From CAVQEG01 sp963711465 (GTDB lineage: Bacteria; Bacteroidota; Ignavibacteria; OLB7): 64,000 nt of DNA. Location of the stretch: positions 1-64,000 of the forward strand of contig CAVQEG010000002.1 in the NCBI GenBank assembly GCA_963711465.1, given 5' to 3'. The position numbers and the translations under genes are program-made. Position 1 is the stretch's first letter, and every line of letters begins with the position of its first letter. This document shows, in pieces, positions 54,177 to 63,520 of the stretch. The notes under the pieces were generated by a model, which worked only from the letters and a program-made list of their open reading frames with translations, did no database searches and was not told the DNA's origin.

Positions 54177-57164
54177 ATGTCGCGATTTCCTGCCGCCTCC
54201 CTGTTCGCACTCTGTGTACTGCTGCTGAGCACGACCGCGAGGGCGCAGCCGCTGGTCGATCCGTTCGACGTCGTACTTCCACCTCTGGACCAGACGCCGA
54301 GCGACTGGCTGCCGGCGACTCCCCGAGATGCCGCCGGTGCGCATGGATTCGTGCGCGTGGGCGAAGACGGGCACCTGGAATTCGAGGACGGCACCCCGGT
54401 CCGATTCGTCGGCGCATCGATCTGGTACACCTCGTGCTTTCCCGACAGCGCCACGGCCGTGGCGATGGCAGCCCGGTTGAAGAAATTCGGCTTCAACCTG
54501 GTGCACTTCATGTACTTCGACTACTACAACTGGAATGCGTCGAGCGTTCTGGCTGCGGGCAACGACACGAAGTCGCTCGACTCGGCCCAGATGGATCGAC
54601 TCGACTGGTTCATCTACCAGCTCGGGAAGAACGGCATCTACACACACTTCGTTCCGCTGGCACGCTACGGTCCCAGACGCGACGACGGGATCGTCGGATG
54701 GGATTCGATGTATTCCTACGGCCGGTTCGTCCGGCTCTTCGATCCACAGCTCCGCCAGCTGCACCAGGAGTTCCTCACGCGATTCTTCCACCACGTCAAC
54801 CGGTACACGGAGCTGCCGTATGCGGACGATCCGCGCATTGCGCTGGTGACGATCACCGAACAGAATTCTCCCTACTACAACTGGGTCTACAACTACTGGA
54901 ACGAGCGACCCGGTATCCTGAGCTACAACCAGTCGCGACAGCTCGATACGATGTTCGACCGATTCCTCGCCGGGCGCTACGACGGGACCGATGCACTGCG
55001 CGAGGCGTACTGGGAGGGGCAGCGGACGGTAGGACCGAACCTGACCGCGAACGGTGGATTCGAGTCCTACGACGACGAATGGACGCTCATCGTCGGTGAG
55101 GGCGGACAGGCGAATCTCGCGGTGGTGCAGGGACCGGACGTGGCCCCGGGAGAAGGGTCGAATTCGCTGCGTCTGGCCATCCGGAAGACCGACGGGTACT
55201 ATGCCCGGATCTTCCTACAGCAGACCGGAATTCCCCTGACCTTTCACGGGATCTACCGCTTCACCTTCAAGGCAAAGACCGACGCGGTCGGCGGACGCCA
55301 GATGCGTACCTACATGTTCCGTACGAGTCCGTCGAGCACCTTCGTCGGACTCGACACCACCGTCACACTGGGCACCTCATGGCAGACCTACACGCTGACG
55401 TTCCGTTCGACCGTGGAGGACTCCACCTCGACGGTGCTTCGGTTCTACATGGGCCAGTCACTCGGCGACGTATTTCTCGACGGCATCCGGATTCAGGCGA
55501 CGGGGCGTGAGGGACTCGGACCGAATGAGAGACTGGAGAATTTCACCGTCTCGCGTCCGCTCTTCGCTGAGATGCCGTACGTCGCCTACCAGCGGATGAT
55601 CGACCTGACGTCGTTCTACGATTCGCTCGGCCGCGACTACTACGGATCGATGCGCACGCATCTGCGTTCGATCGGAGTGAAGGTGCCGCTGGCGGCGACC
55701 AACCTCACGATGGGCAGCGCCGACACGTGGATCGAGGCCGACCAGGACTTCACCAGCGAGATCACCAACTGGGACTACAATCGGGTCCGTCCGGGTGAGG
55801 CGAACACCGATTCGACGTGGGTGATCTGGAACTACTCGCTGCTGAGCTACAACTACCAGCTCGTTCCGTATTTCGCGCGAGCCGCAGTCAAGGGAAAGCC
55901 GTTCATCGCCGAGGGTGCGGACATCGTCTACCCGAACGCCCAGCGACCGGAGCTGATGCTCTTCTACCCTGCCTACGCGTCGCTGCAGGACTGGGACGGC
56001 GTCTACCTCTACGCCTACGACTACTACGGCAGCACGTATGCCGACCGCACCTACCAGTATCCGGGCGACTTCTGGACGTTCTGTGCCGATCCGTCGATGA
56101 TGGCGCTGATGCCGCAGGTCTCCGCCATGCTGCGCAATCACTGGATCGCACCGGCCCAGCGCACCGTCGGAATCCGCTACGATGAAGCCGACCTTCGCAG
56201 CTTCCCGATCACCGGATACTCGAGCAGCATCTTCAACGTGGACGGTGTGCTCAACAACACGATGCCGATGGTCGATCGGGTGCAGATCGATTCATTCGAC
56301 GCCAGTCGGCACTACACCGCCGCGGACTACTTCTATACGGTTCCTGAGGACGCCAACATCCAGAGCGACACGCGCGAGATCACGCGCGACGTGACCAAGG
56401 GGCTCATGACCGTCGACGCACCGCGGGTGCAGGGCGGAACGGGTTTCCTCGCGAACACTTCCACGCTGCGCACATCGAATCTCAGCGTCAGCTGGCTCGA
56501 CGGGACTCCGGACGTGACCTACATCTGGACGCCGCTCGACACGCTGCCGCTTGCGGAGTCGCGACGGTCACTGCTGACGATTTCCACCCGCGCGCTCAAC
56601 AGGGGCGCGGTGTATCGCTTCAACGATTCGTCGCTCGGCAATCAGTGGGGTGGCGAAGTCACACAGATGGGTGGCGTGAAGCTGGGTGTCAACTTCGATA
56701 CCGACGCCGACACCGTCCGATTGCTTCCCCTCGACTCGACGGGCAATCCGACCGGTGAGACCATCGAGGCAATTCCGGTGACGGGCGGCACCATGCGTGT
56801 GACGATCGACCTGGCGAAGGAGGGAACGCCGTGGTTTGGCGTCGAGCAGATATTCAACGCACCGGACACCGTTCTCTCGGTCGACCGGGCGGAGCGAATC
56901 CGGACGACGGTTTCTCAGATCACCCCGAATCCCGTTCGTGACGAAGCCGCTGTCTGGATCGACGTTCCAACGGGGAGACCGGAGGTATCGGCGGAGATCG
57001 TCGACGGCATGGGACGTGTGGTGGCGCGCGTGGCGCCGCATCGGGCCGAGCCGGGACGGCGGGAGTTGACGCTTCCGGTAGCGCGGCTCCTCTCGGGCGC
57101 CTACGTGTGTCGGATCACCGTCGGAGGCGCCTCGTTCACGCGTCGGCTGGCGGTGATTCGCTGA
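54177..57164 (+). CDS. T9SS-secreted glycoside-hydrolase-like protein
   Basis: A 995-residue secreted protein (signal LFALCVLLLSTTARAQ). Residues of about 60-260 and 440-650 make a TIM-barrel like GH5/GH42-clan enzymes. Candidate acid/base is Glu228 (VTITEQNSPY) and nucleophile Glu579 (KPFIAEGAD). An inserted carbohydrate-binding-module-like segment (about 300-440) follows NLTANGGFESYDDEW, typical of CBM4/9 starts. The tail is a T9SS domain (ITPNPVRDEAAVWIDV to GAYVCRITVGG). It may degrade an extracellular polysaccharide; the substrate and exact family are unknown. Confidence 0.82.
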   Translation: MSRFPAASLFALCVLLLSTTARAQPLVDPFDVVLPPLDQTPSDWLPATPRDAAGAHGFVRVGEDGHLEFEDGTPVRFVGASIWYTSCFPDSATAVAMAARLKKFGFNLVHFMYFDYYNWNASSVLAAGNDTKSLDSAQMDRLDWFIYQLGKNGIYTHFVPLARYGPRRDDGIVGWDSMYSYGRFVRLFDPQLRQLHQEFLTRFFHHVNRYTELPYADDPRIALVTITEQNSPYYNWVYNYWNERPGILSYNQSRQLDTMFDRFLAGRYDGTDALREAYWEGQRTVGPNLTANGGFESYDDEWTLIVGEGGQANLAVVQGPDVAPGEGSNSLRLAIRKTDGYYARIFLQQTGIPLTFHGIYRFTFKAKTDAVGGRQMRTYMFRTSPSSTFVGLDTTVTLGTSWQTYTLTFRSTVEDSTSTVLRFYMGQSLGDVFLDGIRIQATGREGLGPNERLENFTVSRPLFAEMPYVAYQRMIDLTSFYDSLGRDYYGSMRTHLRSIGVKVPLAATNLTMGSADTWIEADQDFTSEITNWDYNRVRPGEANTDSTWVIWNYSLLSYNYQLVPYFARAAVKGKPFIAEGADIVYPNAQRPELMLFYPAYASLQDWDGVYLYAYDYYGSTYADRTYQYPGDFWTFCADPSMMALMPQVSAMLRNHWIAPAQRTVGIRYDEADLRSFPITGYSSSIFNVDGVLNNTMPMVDRVQIDSFDASRHYTAADYFYTVPEDANIQSDTREITRDVTKGLMTVDAPRVQGGTGFLANTSTLRTSNLSVSWLDGTPDVTYIWTPLDTLPLAESRRSLLTISTRALNRGAVYRFNDSSLGNQWGGEVTQMGGVKLGVNFDTDADTVRLLPLDSTGNPTGETIEAIPVTGGTMRVTIDLAKEGTPWFGVEQIFNAPDTVLSVDRAERIRTTVSQITPNPVRDEAAVWIDVPTGRPEVSAEIVDGMGRVVARVAPHRAEPGRRELTLPVARLLSGAYVCRITVGGASFTRRLAVIR

Positions 57165-57203
57165 TCGGATGGCGCACACTCATCAATTGCGGAACTCGAG
57201 CCG

Positions 57204-57905
57204 ATGCCCCGACTGATGCGGTGGATCATTCGTGCGGTCGTCACCCTCCTGCTCGGATCGGTTGCACTGACGCTGCTCTACCGGTTCGTCGATCCCCCGA
57301 TGACGCTGCTGATGGTGCTGCGGCCGATCCAGGACGCCGTCGCCGGCGGAACGCCCGTCGGAGTACACAAACGGTGGATCCCGATCGACAAGGTCGACCC
57401 CGACCTGCTGCGGTCGGTGATCGCCTCCGAGGACGGGCGGTTCTTCTCGCACCACGGGATCGACTGGGAGGCGGTACACGAGGCGCAGCAGTACAACGAA
57501 CGCAACGCCGGCAAACGTCCCGTTCGCGGCGCCAGCACTATCTCCATGCAGACGGCCCGCAACGTGTTCCTGTGGCAGGGGCGCAACTGGGTGCGCAAGG
57601 GACTCGAGGCGTACTTCACCTACCTGATCGAATTCCTCTGGGGGAAGCGGAGAATTCTGGAGGTGTACGTCAACGTCATCGAGTGGGGAGACGGCATCTA
57701 CGGGGTCGAGGCGGCCTCGCAGCACTACTTCGGTACGTCGGCATCGAAGCTGACGCCGCGGCAGGCGGCACTGCTGGCGGTCGTGCTGCCGAACCCGCGC
57801 GAGTGGAATCCCCTCCACCCTTCGTCATTCGTCAGCTCCCGGGCCGGCACGATCGTCGCACGCGCCCGATCGGTCGATCTCAGCGAGATCGGCCTCGGCA
57901 ACTGA
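57204..57905 (+). CDS. mtgA: monofunctional peptidoglycan glycosyltransferase
   Basis: A 233-residue membrane-anchored GT51 enzyme that polymerises lipid II into glycan strands. One N-terminal transmembrane helix precedes the catalytic domain. Glu76 lies in ASEDGRFFSHHG, followed by GASTISMQTARNVFLW and the second Glu in VNVIEWGDGIYGVEAA. Length is typical for MtgA. It starts 39 bases after the T9SS glycoside-hydrolase-like gene. Confidence 0.95.
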   Translation: MPRLMRWIIRAVVTLLLGSVALTLLYRFVDPPMTLLMVLRPIQDAVAGGTPVGVHKRWIPIDKVDPDLLRSVIASEDGRFFSHHGIDWEAVHEAQQYNERNAGKRPVRGASTISMQTARNVFLWQGRNWVRKGLEAYFTYLIEFLWGKRRILEVYVNVIEWGDGIYGVEAASQHYFGTSASKLTPRQAALLAVVLPNPREWNPLHPSSFVSSRAGTIVARARSVDLSEIGLGN

Positions 57906-57907
57906 AC

Positions 57908-57971
57908 GAATTCACTCCTGCTGCGAATTCACCCGCTCGATTTCCTCCTTCGAATTCTCCCGTTTGAATTC
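57908..57971. repeat. cluster of four GAATTC palindromes
   Basis: GAATTC occurs at 57908, 57925, 57952 and 57966, within 64 bases just after the mtgA stop and ahead of a convergent gene. The pyrimidine-rich spacing resembles a degenerate repeat. Its role is unknown; see the window-wide excess of this hexamer. Confidence 0.5.
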
Positions 57972-58018
57972 CCCACTTCGTATTCCCCGCACGTTCTTCG
58001 ACGGCGCCACCGACCGAC

Positions 58019-58549
58019 TCAACGGAAGTAGAAGTACAGTCCCATCTCCGGCAGCGGGTAGACCTTCGACGTGGCCGGGAAGTAGCTGATTGCGCCGGCA
58101 AGGTTCCACGCGATATGGCTCGAGAGGAACCATTCGTAGCCGACGCCGAGCGACAGTGCGAACGGATCGTTGATGACGTTGCCGTCGCGATCCTTGTGGG
58201 CGGAGAAGTAGTATCCGGTGCCGAGCAGCGCGTAGAAGCGTCCCTCGGAGTTCCGCACGAAGGCGTACTGCGCCTCACCGCCGATGTTGAAGTGGGTGTA
58301 GTCTCCGATGGTGATGACGAAGGCGGCGAGCTGGACGATAACGCCTTTGGGCAGCGACAGCCGGCCGCCGACACCGGTCCCCGTGACGCGGCTGAGGTTG
58401 AGACCGATGGCGAAGTAGGTGTTGTTGAGAAAATCCTCGCTGAGCTGACCGCCTTGTGTAGCGGGCGTCGGTTCCTCGGTCTGCGCCAGGAGCGACGCGG
58501 ATGCAGCGATGGAGACGGCAAGCGTGAGAGAGAGTATTCGAGCGAACAT
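58019..58549 (-). CDS. small outer-membrane beta-barrel-like protein
   Basis: A 176-residue exported protein with signal peptide (ILSLTLAVSIAASASLLAQ). Glycine- and aromatic-rich alternating strands (YFAIGLNLSRV, FNIGGEAQYAFV, FYALLGTGYYFSAH, ALSLGVGYEWFL) and a terminal aromatic residue (LYFYFR) suggest a small barrel. A perfect AGGAGG lies 5 bases before the ATG at 58549. Function unknown. Confidence 0.75.
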   Translation of the reverse strand: MFARILSLTLAVSIAASASLLAQTEEPTPATQGGQLSEDFLNNTYFAIGLNLSRVTGTGVGGRLSLPKGVIVQLAAFVITIGDYTHFNIGGEAQYAFVRNSEGRFYALLGTGYYFSAHKDRDGNVINDPFALSLGVGYEWFLSSHIAWNLAGAISYFPATSKVYPLPEMGLYFYFR

Positions 58550-58659
58550 CGGGCCTCCTGTGAAATTGGTCTGCGATTCGGCGTGTGCGCGTTGCAGCAC
58601 GAAGCTATCGCCGTTGAGCGCGAAACCGATGAAGTCGGTCGGACGACGTCCGGCGAGAG

Positions 58660-59448
58660 TTACCGTCCGATGCCGAACATCAGCTGCAATCCGTAGGTAA
58701 GCGTGTACAGATCGCTGGCATTGGCGCCACCGATGGGCATCACGTAGGATGCCGAGAGGCGGAAGTCGAAGAAGGGGACGGGAGCGAATCCGATGCTGAT
58801 GGTCGGGCGCAGCGTGAAGAAATCTTCCTGACGGTAGCGCTCGAGGATTTCGACGCCGTTGCGCTGTTCATAGTCCTGCAGGGCAACGTCGACCGAATCG
58901 TTGACCGACGGTCGCTTCTTGATCATCTTGATTCCGCCCGATCCGATCATCAGCGTACCACGGATCGAGAAGCGGCCGAGTGCCTTGTCGTAGCCGCCGA
59001 TGAACCCGCCGTAGTGGAAGCTGAACTCGTCGTAGTTGGAGGCGATGTCGTAGATCTCGGCTCCGTAGCCACCACCGCCGATGACCCACCCGCTGAGGAT
59101 CGCGAAGCCCTGTCCGCCGTACACCAGCATCGTGCCATCGAGATCGGGATCGAGTTCATGCGGATCGAGCGCGGCGATTTCGAACGTCGGGCCGCCGTAG
59201 ACACCGAAGGTACCACCACCGAACCCGAATCCCGTCGACGATCCGCCGCCACCGCCGGAGCTGTCGTATTCGTACTGGTCGCCGTCGTAGTAATTGGAGT
59301 CGGCGTCGAAGTCGTCGTCGTACATGGAGGTGGAGTCGACCATCACCGTGTCGGAGCCGGTCTGTTCCTCCCCCTCCTGCTGAGCGAGGGCATGGACGTG
59401 CACGAGGGGAATCAATGCGAGCATTGCGGCGAAGTAGCGGAACTTCAT
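58660..59448 (-). CDS. exported glycine-rich barrel-like protein
   Basis: A 262-residue exported protein (signal MLALIPLVHVHALAQ). An acidic/Tyr-rich segment (YDDDFDADSNYYDGDQYEYD) and a Gly/Ser linker precede strands ending in Gly/aromatic residues (FEIAALDPHEL, WVIGGGGYGAEIY, FSFHYGGFIGG, LQLMFGIGR), fitting an outer-membrane barrel. GAGAAG lies just upstream of the ATG. It is about 110 bases upstream of the neighbouring small barrel gene, on the same strand. Function unknown. Confidence 0.72.
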   Translation of the reverse strand: MKFRYFAAMLALIPLVHVHALAQQEGEEQTGSDTVMVDSTSMYDDDFDADSNYYDGDQYEYDSSGGGGGSSTGFGFGGGTFGVYGGPTFEIAALDPHELDPDLDGTMLVYGGQGFAILSGWVIGGGGYGAEIYDIASNYDEFSFHYGGFIGGYDKALGRFSIRGTLMIGSGGIKMIKKRPSVNDSVDVALQDYEQRNGVEILERYRQEDFFTLRPTISIGFAPVPFFDFRLSASYVMPIGGANASDLYTLTYGLQLMFGIGR

Positions 59449-59490
59449 GTCTTCTCGATTGGATGGACGAATTGAGAATTCGTGCGCTCG

Positions 59491-60702
59491 TCACGACCGG
59501 ACGAGGCGCTTCAGAACGAGTCGAAACGGTCGGATCACGTAGTGCAGCGCACCAAGTGAAGCCGGCAGTCGGATCCGATCGCGATCCTCCAGCGTCGGCG
59601 TCGTCGCGCGGAAAATCGCGTAGCGAATTCTGTCGGCAACGCGCTCGCGGGACCGAAGGTGAAATTCCACCCGGTCAGCGATCGGCGAAAGACGCCCGCC
59701 GCCGTGGTCGATGCCTCGTAGGACGTCCTCGGCAAGCCGGGTGACGTGTCGATCGCCGCGTGCCTGGCGACGAACCTCCTCCGGAGGGCGTGCGTCGAGC
59801 AGGTCGCCTGCGAGTCTCGCGGCAAGCAGCACCGAGCGCCAGGCGCCGATGCTCCGCGCGGTATCACGCAGCGACGCCCAGTCGATGCGTTGCGCGCAGG
59901 CGGAGCGCGCGTCGATGAGCCCGGCGACGTCCCGCAACCACAGGATTCGCTCGTAGCGATGTTTCCCGTGGTGCAGGCAGAGCGTCAGCAGGGAATGTTC
60001 GAGCGAGAAGGTTTCGAACGAACGACCGGCGACGCGTACCTCGAGTCCGTCGGCGAGCAGCGACTCGGGGGACATCGAATAGCCGTGGAACCGCTGCATG
60101 AGCTGCCAGTGCAGTTCGACATCGACGGAGCGCTCGGGCTGACGGAGCAGGAACTGTCCCTCACTCGGGAGTGCGCCAGGTCGGTCGAGCATATCGGCGA
60201 ACGCGGGGACGACGTAGCCCCGGCTTCGGAGCAATTGCACCGCGCGGCGAACATCGGCGGGTCGGACGAACACATCGAGATCCCCGAACGCACGGGCGAC
60301 GGGATTCTCCCATGCAAGCGCACCTGCGACCGGTCCCTTGAATGGCATCGCAGGGATGTCTGCTGCCGCCAGCGCATCGATCAGCGAGCCAAGCTCGCCG
60401 ATGAGCATGAGGTTCCTGCGTACCAGCAGTTCCGATGCGGAACGAAGTCGATCGAGGAGTGACGAAGGGACCGACGGTGAATCGCAGGCATGCAGAAGTT
60501 CGGACAGGAGCGCCGTGACGCCATGTCGCCCGGCGTCGGCGACGAGGACGTTCTCGTCGACGTGCGACGCCTCGAGGATCGACCGGGCACGGGCGGCGCG
60601 GTCCGGAAGATCGCGCAGCGATGCGGCGGTCAGCAGCAGGGTGGTCTCCGGTCGACGGAGATCGTCTGAAGCGTCGCCAGTCGATGCACGTCGATTCCTC
60701 AT
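59491..60702 (-). CDS. nucleotidyltransferase-family protein (NTP_transf_5-like)
   Basis: A 403-residue protein matching the uncharacterised nucleotidyltransferase family PF14907. The active-site strand is MPFKGPVAGALAWENP followed by FGDLDVFVRPADVRRAVQLL, with GDLDVFV carrying the metal-binding Asp pair. LHHGKHRYERILWLRDVAGLI is also family-typical. Members sit in surface polysaccharide or peptide-modification loci, but the substrate is unknown. The ATG at 60702 is 4 bases downstream of a promoter-like TATTTTCG. Confidence 0.8.
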   Translation of the reverse strand: MRNRRASTGDASDDLRRPETTLLLTAASLRDLPDRAARARSILEASHVDENVLVADAGRHGVTALLSELLHACDSPSVPSSLLDRLRSASELLVRRNLMLIGELGSLIDALAAADIPAMPFKGPVAGALAWENPVARAFGDLDVFVRPADVRRAVQLLRSRGYVVPAFADMLDRPGALPSEGQFLLRQPERSVDVELHWQLMQRFHGYSMSPESLLADGLEVRVAGRSFETFSLEHSLLTLCLHHGKHRYERILWLRDVAGLIDARSACAQRIDWASLRDTARSIGAWRSVLLAARLAGDLLDARPPEEVRRQARGDRHVTRLAEDVLRGIDHGGGRLSPIADRVEFHLRSRERVADRIRYAIFRATTPTLEDRDRIRLPASLGALHYVIRPFRLVLKRLVRS

Positions 60703-60706
60703 GGGC

Positions 60707-60714
60707 CGAAAATA
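60707..60714 (-). promoter_or_regulatory. -7-like box TATTTTCG adjacent to start codon
   Basis: On the minus strand TATTTTCG ends 4 bases before the ATG at 60702. The same T-rich stretch follows the hairpin at 60719-60738, so it could instead be that hairpin's termination tail. Confidence 0.3.
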
Positions 60715-60718
60715 AACA

Positions 60719-60738
60719 GGCCCGGAGAACTCCGGGCC
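60719..60738 (-). terminator. stem-loop with T-rich tail upstream of nucleotidyltransferase gene
   Basis: GGCCCGGAG and CTCCGGGCC form a perfect 9-base-pair stem with a 2-base loop, followed on the minus strand by TGTTTATTTT. It could end transcription coming from the gene at 62979 or attenuate the nucleotidyltransferase gene. Confidence 0.6.
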
Positions 60739-60904
60739 CTGGAGTGCCGGCGACGGGCCGATGCGGATACCACACGTCCGCAACGGCAGTCGGTCCGGCA
60801 CCGACTGGTGACAAATGTAGTGTTCAACCAGCGATCATGCTACGATCGGTGGAATAATTCGTTGGAACCAGGATTTCGAGCAATCGACTTCGGGATGCAA
60901 GGCC

Positions 60905-60943
60905 GAGGGTCCGAGCGCGGACGTGCCCGCAGCTCGGACCCTC
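60905..60943 (-). terminator. stem-loop after the SdrD-B/GYW protein gene
   Basis: GAGGGTCCGAGC pairs perfectly with GCTCGGACCCTC (12 base pairs, 15-base loop) downstream of the stop at 60985. A smaller hairpin CCGCCG/CGGCGG at 60951-60964 lies between. No T-tract follows, so rho-independent termination is not certain. Confidence 0.5.
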
Positions 60944-60984
60944 TCCTGCCGCCGCCGTGCGGCGGTGCGTCGATCGTCGGCCGA

Positions 60985-62979
60985 CTACTCGATGTGGTCG
61001 GCGCACATGTGTCCGTTGTTGTAGCTGTCGAGGGTATCCTTGATATCCTCGCCCGTCTGCGTACTGCTGCTGCTTCCGCCATCGTATCCACTACCGCAGT
61101 GTCCGCCACCACCGCCCGACCATGCAGAGGAGCGCGACCGCACCCGACTGCCGATCTCGTTGGTCTCGAGCCACTCGTTTCCCGCATCGATAGCGTCGTC
61201 AACGCAATACGAAGGATTTCCCGCCGCCTTGTTCAACATCGCGGCGATAAGCTGCGCGGCCATGATGTAGGTACAGTCACCTCTGGTTGGCCTCTTGAGG
61301 ATCTGCATCAACTGGCACTTCGAGTAGTAGTTGCCGCCGAGGACGAGTCCATCGACCGGCCAGTCGTCGCCGTGATGCGTCCAGTATCCGCGCGTGCCAA
61401 CACCGGCAGCATTCGTCGTGCGTTGGTAACCGAACGAGGTGCCCGTGACGGCCTCGCCGCCGCTTGCGGTCACGGTGACCGTATTTGGGCTCGTGGTACC
61501 GTCACCATCGGATACCGCCACCACATCGGACGACAACGTCGCTGCATCGACCGAAACGGTTTGCGTACCGGGATAGACGTTGGTGAACGTGTAGGCACCG
61601 GATTCATCGGTCTCGGTGGTATCCCGGAAGTCGATGATGTTGTCACCGTTGACGTCGGTGTAGAGATACACGGTCACCGCCGGAATTCCCGGCTCATCCG
61701 CATCCTGCACGCCGTCGGAGTCGTTGTCGTAGAAGAGAACGCCCGAGACGTCGTAGGGCTGCAGCGGCTTGACGGGGTTGCCATCGGCATCGACGCCGAG
61801 CACTTCGGCGCTGGCGGACTCACCGAGCGCGTCGTTGAAGAACCGCCACGCGTTCAGATTCTGGAGATCCATTCCGTGCATGTGCACGTCATAGATGCCC
61901 GCCGGCAACGAGTCGACGTGGTAGTCCATCGCCGTGCTGTCGTAGGGAGCCGTCGAGAGGCGGAACTGTTCCCACTCGAGGTTGCCCGAGGGGTTGTGGT
62001 TCGCGTAATGCGTACCGTCGGGATGGACGATTTCGTACCAGACGCCGGGCGCGCGGGCCCAGACCGAGCGGAAGTTGTCATCCGGCGGCGAGCCGGTACC
62101 GGTACCCGATGCGGGTGTGCCGTCGGCATTGAGGCAGCCGCTTCCGTAGGCCGTGCCTTCGGGGCGGGCCGGGGTATTGGCCGCCCAGCTCGGGACGGAG
62201 TCGTTCGGCGTATCCGGATCGTCGGTATCGAGCGAATCGCAGGTGTAGTTGCCGTAATCCATGTCGCCATCCCACACCGCCAGCGACGTGGCGGCAACGG
62301 GTACATCGAGATGGAACGTCCAGTCGCCGTCGTAGGTCGAGATGTCGAGACTGTCGAGGCCTGCCGGATAGATCACGTTGAGCTCCTGCGTGCTCGCCAT
62401 CGGAACGACGACGGCGAACGCCTGATAGCCCTTGAGCGCGACCGCACCGTCGGTGCGGACCTTGAACGCGCTCCAGCTCTGCGCCACCGACGGATCCGGG
62501 TTGTGGATCTTCAGCACGTAGATGTAGTTGCCGTTCGGTGCTCGTGCGGCGGCGGCATTGGCGACCTTGAACGTGGTCCAGACGGTATCACCCATGTCAG
62601 CGCCGGACCACTGCGCAATCTGGTTGTTTCGTGAGTGACCTTCGCCCGCCGGATCGGCGTACAGCGTATAGACGAGATTGACGCCACCGCGGTCCCAGTG
62701 ACCGCCCGAGTCGCCGTCGAAAATTCCGATCTCGACCGAGTCGGCGATCGACGGCGATGTGATTTTCAGAACGACCGTATCGCCGGCAAGCGTGTTGGTG
62801 CCGGCTCCGGCGAGCACGAGGAACCGTCCGTCGTGTTCGTCGCAATTCGGAAAACAGCTGTAGGTGGTCTGCGCCGGTGCGGCCGAGATGCTCAACAGCA
62901 TCAGGCCGGTGGCGATCAGAGCAAACCGGACGTGGGACCTCCGGTTGGCGTTCCACAGCGTGGAGTACGCAAACTGCAT
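60985..62979 (-). CDS. secreted SdrD B-like protein with C-terminal GYW domain
   Basis: A 664-residue exported protein. GGAGG lies 6 bases before the ATG at 62979; signal peptide is FALIATGLMLLSISAAPAQ. Residues of about 55-400 are two strand-rich domains of unknown family. An SdrD B-like calcium-binding domain follows (VSGVLFYDNDSDGVQDADEPG, then DVNGDNIIDFRD). The C-terminal domain has TRGYWTHHGDDWPVDGL, PTRGDCTYIMAAQLIAAMLN and a Gly/Ser-rich tail with GHCGSGYDGG. This GYW-type domain recurs in the gene at the window end. No T9SS domain is present. Its ligand is unknown. Confidence 0.82.
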   Translation of the reverse strand: MQFAYSTLWNANRRSHVRFALIATGLMLLSISAAPAQTTYSCFPNCDEHDGRFLVLAGAGTNTLAGDTVVLKITSPSIADSVEIGIFDGDSGGHWDRGGVNLVYTLYADPAGEGHSRNNQIAQWSGADMGDTVWTTFKVANAAAARAPNGNYIYVLKIHNPDPSVAQSWSAFKVRTDGAVALKGYQAFAVVVPMASTQELNVIYPAGLDSLDISTYDGDWTFHLDVPVAATSLAVWDGDMDYGNYTCDSLDTDDPDTPNDSVPSWAANTPARPEGTAYGSGCLNADGTPASGTGTGSPPDDNFRSVWARAPGVWYEIVHPDGTHYANHNPSGNLEWEQFRLSTAPYDSTAMDYHVDSLPAGIYDVHMHGMDLQNLNAWRFFNDALGESASAEVLGVDADGNPVKPLQPYDVSGVLFYDNDSDGVQDADEPGIPAVTVYLYTDVNGDNIIDFRDTTETDESGAYTFTNVYPGTQTVSVDAATLSSDVVAVSDGDGTTSPNTVTVTASGGEAVTGTSFGYQRTTNAAGVGTRGYWTHHGDDWPVDGLVLGGNYYSKCQLMQILKRPTRGDCTYIMAAQLIAAMLNKAAGNPSYCVDDAIDAGNEWLETNEIGSRVRSRSSAWSGGGGGHCGSGYDGGSSSSTQTGEDIKDTLDSYNNGHMCADHIE

Positions 62980-63012
62980 ACTGACCTCCAGTTGATTACA
63001 GTGGACCTCTGG

Positions 63013-63033
63013 ATGAGAGCTCCACGCTCTCAT
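63013..63033 (-). promoter_or_regulatory. 5' leader hairpin
   Basis: ATGAGAGC and GCTCTCAT pair perfectly around a 5-base loop, 34 bases upstream of the ATG at 62979. It could influence translation of the secreted protein. Confidence 0.4.
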
Positions 63034-63489
63034 GCCCAGTGTGGGAAACGACAGTTGGTGTCAGCGCGGCAGCAACACGTGTGATTGCACGCTTGCGCGC
63101 CACAGGAGACCACGACCTACCTGAATGGAACGCTCATTGCGAACGCCCGATGCGGCACAATCGCAGGTCACTGCTGCGGAAACACCATTGTGTGGCACGA
63201 CGGCGACGTGGGAGTCGGCCGCAGCGTCACGGGTGAGGGAACGTTCAGGACTGGGGTAGTACGCTATGGACATTGATCGCGTGTGTGCGCTCCGCTGGTC
63301 GGACGGATCGGATTCCGCCGGCACACGGGCACCGGCCGATCGTCAATTGTCAGCACATACGCCGCCGACGCACCATGAATGCGCCAACGCTCAGCAGTCG
63401 AACAAATGGGAATGCAGGAAAGGCGGGCGAGGGTGACGTTGGACCTCGTTCCCCCCGCGTGTGAATTGCTGGACCCTTACCTGGCGCGG

Positions 63490-63520
63490 CAAATATATCG
63501 CCGACGCCGCGAGATGCAAA
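63490..63520 (-). promoter_or_regulatory. Bacteroidota-type promoter TTTG-N19-TATATTTG
   Basis: On the minus strand TTTG (63520-63517) is followed after exactly 19 bases by TATATTTG (63497-63490). Both boxes and the spacing fit the Bacteroidota housekeeping promoter perfectly. Transcription would start near 63483 and run into the 62979 gene. It lies 20 bases after the stop of the upstream gene. Confidence 0.65.

Noticed and set aside
63061..63324. Small minus-strand frame in the long leader
   Set aside because: No ribosome-binding site, no recognisable protein features, and composition like noncoding shadow frames.
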